Both the position numbers and the translations under genes were made by a program. Of a stretch of DNA of 5,465 nucleotides, positions 1-5,150 are shown piece after piece (the stretch's first letter is position 1; each line of letters begins with the position of its first letter). The notes under the pieces were generated by a model. The model did no database searches and was not told where the DNA came from. It worked only from the letters and a program-made list of their open reading frames with translations. The stretch comes from Pirellulaceae bacterium (GTDB taxonomy: Bacteria > Planctomycetota > Planctomycetia > Pirellulales > Pirellulaceae): the NCBI GenBank assembly GCA_020846515.1, contig JADLDX010000099.1, forward strand, positions 1-5,465, in the 5' to 3' direction.

Positions 1-551
1 CCTTTGCCGCTGGGGGAACCATGGCAAGCTCCAGAGTTACAGCCTTGCTTGGACAGTGCCACCAAGACTTCGCTTTCAAACGCGATCGGTTTGGAGACTT
101 CGAGGGTGCTGACTTCGACCGGTACATTCTGCGTCAGCTCACCCAGGGTCACCGTCAAAGAGGTCTGCCCGTTTTGAGCTGGCCGCATTCGTGTGGACTC
201 AAGTACAGCCACCTTCGTATCAGCCAAAGCCAGTTTGCATTGATCGGTTACATCGTAGACTCGCCCCTGGGCATCAAAGGCGGAAACCACCACTTGCCGA
301 GTCGCCCGTGAATCGCCAAGCGAAATCTTCGTGGGGAACACTTCCAAACGCACAAACACCGGCGCTGCGCTTGGCTTAGTGCCTTCTGCAGCACTGGCAG
401 CTTGTGATGCTTCCCCTGTGGGTGCATCAGCAGCAGCCAAATCGGCCGAGATAAAGGGTGGGCATACAAGTGTGATACTCAAGCCCCAAAGACAATGCAG
501 TAGCCTATGGCGGCAGAGTACTTGAGCAACGGTCGTTGAGCGACGAACCAT
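1..551 (-). CDS. Secreted Big2-domain / planctomycete cytochrome-like protein (DUF1549/DUF1553 class), N-terminal part, runs off left edge
   Basis: Reading the minus strand from the ATG at 551-549 gives 183 codons open to the window edge. Residues 1-36 form a signal peptide: basic start MVRRSTT, hydrophobic stretch around LWGLSITLVC, likely cleavage near ISA. An Ala/Pro-rich linker (about 37-64) follows, then a bacterial Ig-like (Big2-type) domain at about 66-148 with alternating beta-strand patterns (VRLEVFPTKISL, RQVVVSAFDAQG, DVTDQ). Residues 170-183 read GCNSGACHGSPSGK, with Cys171, Cys176 and His177 forming a CX4CH motif. In known planctomycete proteins this Big2 plus GCxxGACHG order precedes DUF1549 and DUF1553 domains, which would lie outside the window. 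The protein is probably exported and may bind c-type heme; its reaction is unknown. The start is supported by an in-frame stop at 584-582 and an AAGGA site seven bases upstream. The gene is divergent from the large gene at 757. Confidence 0.88.
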   Translation of the reverse strand, partial: MVRRSTTVAQVLCRHRLLHCLWGLSITLVCPPFISADLAAADAPTGEASQAASAAEGTKPSAAPVFVRLEVFPTKISLGDSRATRQVVVSAFDAQGRVYDVTDQCKLALADTKVAVLESTRMRPAQNGQTSLTVTLGELTQNVPVEVSTLEVSKPIAFESEVLVALSKQGCNSGACHGSPSGK

Positions 552-558
552 ACAGCGT

Positions 559-563
559 TCCTT
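559..563 (-). promoter_or_regulatory. Shine-Dalgarno site of the left minus-strand gene
   Basis: The minus strand reads AAGGA here (tcctt on the plus strand), followed by a seven-base spacer to the ATG at 551-549. This fixes the start of the left partial gene. No other ATG, GTG or TTG lies between it and the upstream in-frame stop at 584-582. Confidence 0.65.
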
Positions 564-570
564 CGGATGG

Positions 571-585
571 ATGACAGGTTGTCAT
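571..585. promoter_or_regulatory. Perfect inverted repeat, candidate operator of the left gene
   Basis: The sequence is ATGACA, GGT, TGTCAT: a perfect six-base dyad with a three-base spacer, 20-34 bases upstream of the left gene's ATG. On the minus strand a TTTAAT hexamer (589-584) that could act as a -10 box overlaps the dyad's upstream edge, which is where a repressor would act. No good -35 accompanies that hexamer. The regulator is unknown, and a dyad this short could occur by chance. Confidence 0.35.
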
Positions 586-710
586 TAAACGGCGGGGGGC
601 AGTCACAGGTAGGGAGTCTCCAGGATAGCAAAAAAAAATGTGAAAAGCGAGTCTGTGCACCGCGCCAAGCCAGAATCGGGCCCCGGTAGGCCAAATGCGC
701 CGCCTGCAGC

Positions 711-716
711 TATAAT
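711..716 (+). promoter_or_regulatory. Candidate -10 box (TATAAT) of the large DUF1549/DUF1553 gene
   Basis: A perfect TATAAT consensus stands 40 bases before the ATG at 757, which would give a leader of roughly 33 bases. There is no recognisable TTGACA-like -35 at the expected spacing (around 688-693 reads AGGCCA) and no extended -10 TGn. The support is therefore one exact hexamer plus good placement. If correct, it rules out the longer GTG-640 reading of the gene, because the transcript would begin downstream of that codon. Confidence 0.45.
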
Positions 717-756
717 GGGAAAGAACCAAGGTTGGCCTCCCACCCCCGAAATTCTT

Positions 757-3700
757 ATGACCACGACTACACGTAAATCAGCCCGGCTAAATGTCTGTTC
801 CCGTTCGATGCCTGCCGCTTTCCTGTTGGCCGCTGCATGGATATCGCCAACGATCGCCGATGACCCGACCGATGTCCAGGCGAAGAACTTGGAATACTTC
901 GAGAAGCAAATTCGGCCTGTATTGGTCGAAAAGTGTTACGAATGCCACTCGGCTGCCACAGAGTCTAGTGGCGGACTGGTCTTGGACTCTAAACCAGGTT
1001 GGCAGCGTGGGGGTGATTCGGGCCCAGCCATCGACTTGAAACAGCCCGATGCTAGCCGACTTCTGAAGGCCATGGAGTACGCCGAGCCCGACCTGAAAAT
1101 GCCCCCAGATGGTCGCTTGCCAGCGGATGTTATCCAGCACTTCAAACAATGGATCGCTGACGGCGCAGTCGATCCGCGCGATGTCGAACCAGTTGGAAAG
1201 GCCAAAGCCAGTGGGCTGAGCGTGGAGAGAGCGCAAGAGCATTGGTCTTACAGGCCGGTCACTGAGCCGAAAGTGCCTGCTCTGCCTGCCATGCATGATG
1301 CACGCAACGCAATTGACGCATTCTTACTGAGCAAACTTGCAGAGTCGGATATCGAGCCAACAGGCGAGGTAGACCCGCGGAGTCTCTTGCGACGTTTAAC
1401 GTTTGATCTGCATGGCCTGCCACCAACTCCGGAAGCACTCGATGCCTTTGCTGACGATACGTCACCGGATCGAGCCGAACGGGCTGTCGATCGATTATTG
1501 GCCAGTCCGAGATTTGGCGAGCGGATGGCCAGGCACTGGATGGACGTAGCCAGGTATGCCGAATCGGTGACGCTGCGCGGTCTAGTATTGTCGCAGGCTT
1601 GGCGATACCGCGATTACCTGATTACAGCCTTTGCCGAAGATCGACCTTTCGATACCTTCCTGCGCGAACAGATCGCTGGCGACCTGCTCCAACACACCGA
1701 TGTCAATCGTCGGTCCCAACAGATCGTAGCCACCGGCTTTTTAGCGCTGGGCAATACGAACTTGGAAGAGCAAGACAAAGAGCAATTGGAGATGGATTAC
1801 ATCGATGAGCAGTTGGATGTCATCGGTCGCGTCTTCATGGGTCAGACGATCGGTTGTGCTCGCTGTCATGATCACAAGTTCGATCCGATTCCCACTCGCG
1901 ATTATTACGCCATGGCAGGTATTTTGAAGTCGGCCAAGGCGTTGCAACATGAGAACGTTTCCAGATGGATCGAGTTGCCCTTGCCGGTTGCGGAGGCTGA
2001 TCAGGCTCGTTTCGCCGAAATGGAAAAGCAACTGGCGAGTATCAAATTGTCCGAGGCCAGTCTGGAAAAGAAGAGCGGCCGAAAACCAGTAACGGCCGGA
2101 AAGAAAAGCATCGAAGCGCGTGCATTACCCGGTATCGTCATCGATGACACAGAGGCCGAAAAAGTTGGCGAGTGGAAAGAATCTGGATCGGTGGGACCCT
2201 ATGTCGGGGCCGGTTACATTCATGACCTGAGTCAAGCGGACATATCGAAGACCGTTACCTTCGAACCCAAGGCCTTGCCGCCAGGCTCTTCTACGGTGCG
2301 CTTCTCGTATACGCACGCTGAGAACAGAACCTCTCAAGCAGCCGTGCGCGTATTCAGCGCAGATGGTGAGAAAATGGTGTCGGTCAATCAGCGCATGCCG
2401 CCGACCATCGACGGATTGTGGATATCGCTGGGCGAGTTCCGCTTTGAAAAAGATGGGCAGGCGTTTGTACTAGTATCCAACGAACAGGCCGACGGGCACG
2501 TGGTGGCCGACGCAGTTCAGTTTTTGCCGATTGAAGATGTTGACGCGAAGCAGTCAGCCAACCCAGTAGCGCAAACTGGGAAAGACGCAAACGGTAAGCC
2601 AGATGGAAAGCCCGATAGAAAAGCGGCTAGAAAAGCAGGCGCCAAGGCAGCTAAAATCGCAGGTGGTCAAGCATCGCCCAAGGACGCAGACAATGGCGAG
2701 CGACCAGTTGATTTAGCTTTGGAAAATGAACTGAAACGTTTGAAGGCCGAGCGCGTCAAGCTCGAGGCTGCCTTAGCGGAACGCCCCCTGGCACTCACGA
2801 TTGAGGAAAAGCTTCCCGCCAAGGACCTGCCAGTCCATATTCGGGGCAACGTCCATAACTTGGGCTCCATCGCGCCGCGTGGTTTTCTTCAAGCCGCTAG
2901 TTTCCAACCCGTGCCCGCGTTGACAGAGGAGACAAGTGGTCGACGTGAAATGGCAGACTGGTTAGCGGATGTGCGGCATCCGCTAACCGCCCGCGTCATG
3001 GTGAATCGCCTCTGGCATTGGGCCTATGGAGCTGGACTGGTGCGGACCGTGGATAACTTTGGTACCACGGGCGAAACACCGACACACCCTGAGTTGTTAG
3101 ATTTTCTGGCCAGCGACTTTATGCGTCACGATTGGTCGCCTCAGTACGCGTTGCGACAGATGCTCAATTCAACAGCCTATCGACGCAGTAGCTTGGGGTC
3201 GGAAGAAGCCAGCGAGCTCGACCCGGAGAATCGACTATGGAGCCACTCGATGCGCAAACGCATCCCAGTCGAAGCCATACGCGATTCCATGTTGGTACTC
3301 AGCGGTGAACTGGTCATCCCAGGTTCACGCTCCACGTTGCGTCCAGGCTTAAAGGAAGACTACAGTTACCGACATGTGGAGAACTTACGAGCCGTCTATC
3401 AGCCGATCTTACGCAATTCGTTGCCTGAGCTTTACGAAGCGTTTGATTTTCCCAATCCAAGTATTTCCATCGGTCAACGATCGCAGAGCGTTGTTTCACC
3501 GCAAGCGTTAGCACTGTTGAATAGTCCTTGGGTCCATAGCCGAGCGGTCGGCCTGCAGCAGCGGTTGGATTATGAACTGGACTGGCTGCGAAATGAAAAC
3601 ATGGCGAGCTCTGATTGGCAAAACTTGATCAATGAAGTATTCCAACGCTGCCTTGGTCGGTTGCCCAGCGAAATCGAGATCTACACCGCCACCAAGTTGA

Positions 3701-3798
3701 TCGAAGAATTAGATGCTGGTCGCTCACCAAGATCTGAGATAGTCACGCGACTTATCCATGGCGTTTTGGCCTCTGTGGATTTTCAGTATCTCGATTAG
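757..3798 (+). CDS. Secreted PSCyt1-DUF1549-DUF1553 protein with carbohydrate-binding-like insert, 1013 aa
   Basis: Exported planctomycete cytochrome-type protein. From ATG 757, residues 1-34 are a signal peptide (MTTTTRKSAR, then FLLAAAWIS, cleavage near TIA). The PSCyt1 domain (about 50-145) has heme motif CYECH at 60-64 and a probable distal Met115 in KMPPDG. DUF1549 (about 183-391) carries a second motif, CARCH at 367-371, followed by the hallmark DHKFDPIP. A beta-rich domain at about 459-591 (from GIVIDDTEAE to VADAVQFLP) resembles Golvesin/xanthan-lyase-type carbohydrate-binding modules. It is flanked by charged helices (about 416-440 and 651-676) and a Lys/Ala-rich linker (609-636). 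DUF1553 (about 731-996) includes ARVMVNRLWHW and NFGTTGETPTHPELLDFLA. The length is normal for the family. The start was chosen because the signal peptide begins there; codons back to GTG 640 add a non-signal-like extension. No clear ribosome site is visible. Redox or polysaccharide-related work outside the cytoplasm is inferred, not shown. No DUF1501 partner follows; the gene ends at a repeat array. Confidence 0.93.
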   Translation: MTTTTRKSARLNVCSRSMPAAFLLAAAWISPTIADDPTDVQAKNLEYFEKQIRPVLVEKCYECHSAATESSGGLVLDSKPGWQRGGDSGPAIDLKQPDASRLLKAMEYAEPDLKMPPDGRLPADVIQHFKQWIADGAVDPRDVEPVGKAKASGLSVERAQEHWSYRPVTEPKVPALPAMHDARNAIDAFLLSKLAESDIEPTGEVDPRSLLRRLTFDLHGLPPTPEALDAFADDTSPDRAERAVDRLLASPRFGERMARHWMDVARYAESVTLRGLVLSQAWRYRDYLITAFAEDRPFDTFLREQIAGDLLQHTDVNRRSQQIVATGFLALGNTNLEEQDKEQLEMDYIDEQLDVIGRVFMGQTIGCARCHDHKFDPIPTRDYYAMAGILKSAKALQHENVSRWIELPLPVAEADQARFAEMEKQLASIKLSEASLEKKSGRKPVTAGKKSIEARALPGIVIDDTEAEKVGEWKESGSVGPYVGAGYIHDLSQADISKTVTFEPKALPPGSSTVRFSYTHAENRTSQAAVRVFSADGEKMVSVNQRMPPTIDGLWISLGEFRFEKDGQAFVLVSNEQADGHVVADAVQFLPIEDVDAKQSANPVAQTGKDANGKPDGKPDRKAARKAGAKAAKIAGGQASPKDADNGERPVDLALENELKRLKAERVKLEAALAERPLALTIEEKLPAKDLPVHIRGNVHNLGSIAPRGFLQAASFQPVPALTEETSGRREMADWLADVRHPLTARVMVNRLWHWAYGAGLVRTVDNFGTTGETPTHPELLDFLASDFMRHDWSPQYALRQMLNSTAYRRSSLGSEEASELDPENRLWSHSMRKRIPVEAIRDSMLVLSGELVIPGSRSTLRPGLKEDYSYRHVENLRAVYQPILRNSLPELYEAFDFPNPSISIGQRSQSVVSPQALALLNSPWVHSRAVGLQQRLDYELDWLRNENMASSDWQNLINEVFQRCLGRLPSEIEIYTATKLIEELDAGRSPRSEIVTRLIHGVLASVDFQYLD

Positions 3799-3801
3799 CT
3801 A

Positions 3802-3826
3802 GTAGCCACCCGTCGCCAGACGGTGG
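3802..3826 (+). repeat. REP hairpin, plus orientation, copy 1
   Basis: Foot GTAG at 3802-3805, then stem CCAC(C)CGTC pairing with GACGGTGG (one bulged C) around the loop GCCA. It starts three bases after the stop codon of the large gene. Its expected inverted partner, around 3846-3860, is degenerate (CACCTCATGGCACC). Confidence 0.75.
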
Positions 3827-3861
3827 AAGCGTCTCCAGTGGATCTGGCACCTCATGGCACC

Positions 3862-3929
3862 GTAGCCACCCGTCGCCAGACGGTGGACGCGTTATTGGTG
3901 ATTCTCCACCGCTTGGCAGCGGTGGCTAC
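3862..3929. repeat. Intact two-hairpin BIME-like element
   Basis: This is the only complete inverted pair in the array. A plus-oriented REP (3862-3886, foot GTAG, loop GCCA) and a minus-oriented REP (3906-3929, foot GTAG on the minus strand, loop GCCA) are separated by a 19-base spacer. The outer ends GTAGCCACC and GGTGGCTAC are perfect nine-base inverted repeats, so the whole 68 bp could also fold as one long-range stem. Confidence 0.75.
3906..3929 (-). repeat. REP hairpin, minus orientation, copy 1
   Basis: A perfect eight-base stem (CCACCGCT / AGCGGTGG, 3906-3925) around a four-base loop, with the GTAG foot at 3929-3926 on the minus strand. Confidence 0.75.
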
Positions 3930-3964
3930 GGTCGCCAGTCGGTGGAAGCGTTATTGGTGATTCT

Positions 3965-3988
3965 CCACCGCTTGGCAGCGGTGGCTAC
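3965..3988 (-). repeat. REP hairpin, minus orientation, copy 2
   Basis: Identical stem and loop to the copy at 3906, exactly 59 bases later, with the GTAG foot at 3988-3985 on the minus strand. The plus-type sequence before it (GTCGCCAGTCGGTGG from 3931) lacks the GTAGCCACC arm. Confidence 0.75.
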
Positions 3989-4023
3989 GGTCGCCAGTCG
4001 GTGGAAGCGTTATCGGTGATTCT

Positions 4024-4047
4024 CCACCGCTTGGCCGCGGTGGCTAC
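4024..4047 (-). repeat. REP hairpin, minus orientation, copy 3 (loop-proximal change)
   Basis: Same as the preceding copy, 59 bases on, except that the loop-proximal A is C (TTGGCCGCGG). The top base pair is lost and a seven-base stem remains. The GTAG foot is kept. Confidence 0.7.
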
Positions 4048-4083
4048 GGTCGCCAGACGGTGGAAGCGTCTCCGGTAGATCTT

Positions 4084-4107
4084 CCACCGCTTGGCAGCGG
4101 TGGCTAC
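4084..4107 (-). repeat. REP hairpin, minus orientation, copy 4
   Basis: Perfect eight-base stem with TGGC loop and GTAG foot on the minus strand, as in copies 1 and 2. Its spacer belongs to the class shared with unit 1 rather than with units 2-4. Confidence 0.75.
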
Positions 4108-4108
4108 G

Positions 4109-4129
4109 TGGCTACGAGCGGTGGCTACG
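4109..4129 (-). repeat. Two truncated REP feet at the array's right end
   Basis: TGGCTACG (4109-4116) and AGCGGTGGCTACG (4117-4129) repeat only the foot and right arm of the minus-type REP, without a left arm. The second overlaps the stop codon and the penultimate bases of the membrane gene. Confidence 0.65.
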
Positions 4130-5093
4130 AGCTTCCGACGCCCAATATTCTGAATCCGAAGCCTCGTAGGAGTCGAAAGCTAAAGATCACGGATACGACA
4201 AAGCCCAATGCGAATGCATAAAGGCCGATCTGGGCGTGCCACTCTGGAGTAAAGGACAGGATGTACGACACGAGCACCATAACGCCGTAGCCACCGGCCA
4301 GAAGTGCCACCAAAAGCAGCCAGACCAACAGAAAAACTTGGTGCGGCTTTAAGGTATCAATGCCCAGCCAGAAAGCGAACATGAAGAGGACCAGACTGTA
4401 AACCAAGAAGATCGTCGTTAGCGCGAACAGTTCGTCAAAGGGCGGCATACTGCTATTGTTTGGCAAGATAGACCGAATGATCGCGACGATCAGAGCGATT
4501 ACTGTCATGGCACTCAAGATCGTTACCAGCGACAAGGGCCCACGGCGGGTGTAACTGTAACCATCGTCTGGTCCGACCAGTAAGCCAGGAAACCTCCAAC
4601 GCACACAAGCCAAACCCGCCCACACCATTGCACTGCCAGCAAAGGCCACTGCGTAGAAAAAGAATACTGCCTCCATCGGCATCGTGCTGGGCTTCTCAGC
4701 CAGTTGCAAACCGATCACAAAAGAGGAACAGAGCATACCTACCAGCAGTGTGCCAGCGATGGCACGATGGGACCACCGTTCCACACGATAGGCCAACCAA
4801 CCAGCGACAATCGCGATCTGCGATGCCACGATGCCATCGCAAAAGAAAACACCCCACATCAACCAACTCCGGTCTTGGACTCGCCAGACCAGGCTGGGTA
4901 TGGACAGATTTCCCAGCATGAAAATCACGCAGATACCTAGCAACACGCGCCACGCCCGGACTGCCTGCCAGAATCGAATCCGAACATCGTTAGAACTATC
5001 TAACTCAGCCACCGGTTCTTCGTCTTGCAAGAACCCGGGTATCGTCAGTTCTTCATCTGGCGGCGACGGCGGCGGTTGATAAGGATTCGTCAT
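4125..5093 (-). CDS. Eight-helix integral membrane protein with N-terminal NPYQPP motif, unknown function
   Basis: I do not recognise a characterised family. The 322-residue product starts MTNPYQPPPSPPDEE, followed by an acidic, probably cytoplasmic N-terminal segment to about residue 45. About eight hydrophobic segments follow, near 48-69, 78-103, 111-132, 140-163, 186-210, 222-245, 253-281 and 290-309. The last ends in a basic tail (FRLLRGFGFRILG), consistent with a cytoplasmic C-terminus. Charged residues inside helices are few, and there is no enzyme or transporter motif I can name. NPYQ-type N-termini are common on otherwise unrelated planctomycete membrane proteins. The ATG at 5093 is preceded by GGGAG with a seven-base spacer. 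The gene sits 57 bases after the DUF1501 stop on the same strand with no terminator visible, so co-transcription is plausible. The TAG stop lies inside the repeat array, so the C-terminus may have been set by array insertion. Confidence 0.87.
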   Translation of the reverse strand: MTNPYQPPPSPPDEELTIPGFLQDEEPVAELDSSNDVRIRFWQAVRAWRVLLGICVIFMLGNLSIPSLVWRVQDRSWLMWGVFFCDGIVASQIAIVAGWLAYRVERWSHRAIAGTLLVGMLCSSFVIGLQLAEKPSTMPMEAVFFFYAVAFAGSAMVWAGLACVRWRFPGLLVGPDDGYSYTRRGPLSLVTILSAMTVIALIVAIIRSILPNNSSMPPFDELFALTTIFLVYSLVLFMFAFWLGIDTLKPHQVFLLVWLLLVALLAGGYGVMVLVSYILSFTPEWHAQIGLYAFALGFVVSVIFSFRLLRGFGFRILGVGSS

Positions 5094-5100
5094 GACGAGG

Positions 5101-5105
5101 CTCCC
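5101..5105 (-). promoter_or_regulatory. Shine-Dalgarno site of the membrane protein gene
   Basis: The minus strand reads GGGAG here, seven bases before the ATG at 5093-5091. It supports that start and shows that the gene has its own translation signal rather than depending on coupling to the upstream DUF1501 gene. Confidence 0.65.
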
Positions 5106-5150
5106 ATGAGTGCCTGAATGCCCATCAACCTGCCAGATGCCACAGTGCCG

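Larger units (their letters stand above)
3802..4130. repeat. REP/BIME-like array: five 59-60 bp tandem units of inverted GTAG-footed hairpins
   Basis: This array fills the gap between two convergent genes. Phased at GTCGCCAG, units begin at 3812, 3872, 3931, 3990 and 4049 (lengths 60, 59, 59, 59, 60), followed by two partial tails to 4130. Two palindrome types alternate in opposite orientation. Plus-strand copies read GTAG CCACCCGTC GCCA GACGGTGG. Minus-strand copies read GTAG CCACCGCT GCCA AGCGGTGG. A GTAG tetranucleotide at the foot of an imperfect hairpin, arranged as inverted pairs between genes, is the signature of REP sequences acted on by RAYT (TnpA_REP, Y1 HuH) transposases. That link is inferred from form; no transposase lies in the window. 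Spacers fall into two classes: GTTATTGGTGATTCT in units 2-4 and GTCTCC-GT-GATCT in units 1 and 5. The array may also act as a two-way terminator or mRNA 3'-end stabiliser, but no T-tract accompanies the stems. Confidence 0.85.

Noticed and set aside
21..469. Open frames on the plus strand at 21-311 and 191-379 and on the minus strand at 248-469
   Set aside because: They overlap the left minus-strand gene in other frames and show no recognisable features. The reading with a signal peptide, Big2 domain and CX4CH motif is clearly the real one.
640..756. Longer version of the large gene starting at GTG 640 (39 extra codons) or ATG 715
   Set aside because: The extra residues are Pro/Gly/charged and would bury the signal peptide that begins at Met 757. 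ATG 715 overlaps the TATAAT box. Neither start has a good ribosome site.
808..810. Internal ATG of the large gene (MPAAFLLAAAW) as the true start
   Set aside because: It would leave the signal peptide without its basic N-terminal residues, and there is no ribosome site before it.
787..1296. Minus-strand open frame of 169 codons inside the large gene
   Set aside because: It lies antisense to the PSCyt1/DUF1549 region, has no family signature, and its composition reflects the opposite strand's codon use.
3802..4107. Rho-independent terminators
   Set aside because: The hairpins are strong and well placed between convergent stops, but none is followed by a T-run on either strand. A termination or mRNA-stabilising role stays possible but is not called.
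3802..4130. CRISPR array
   Set aside because: The repeats are palindromic tandem units with near-identical spacers rather than repeats separated by unique spacers, and no cas genes are present.
4287..4297. GTAGCCACCGG inside the membrane gene as another REP copy
   Set aside because: It matches the foot and first arm, but no complementary arm or loop follows. The bases encode an ordinary AGGYG segment of a membrane helix, so it is probably chance.
4628..5079. Plus-strand open frames (4628-4921, 4704-4940, 4831-5079) opposite the membrane gene
   Set aside because: They are antisense shadows of a gene with eight clear hydrophobic segments, a Shine-Dalgarno site and a typical N-terminus.
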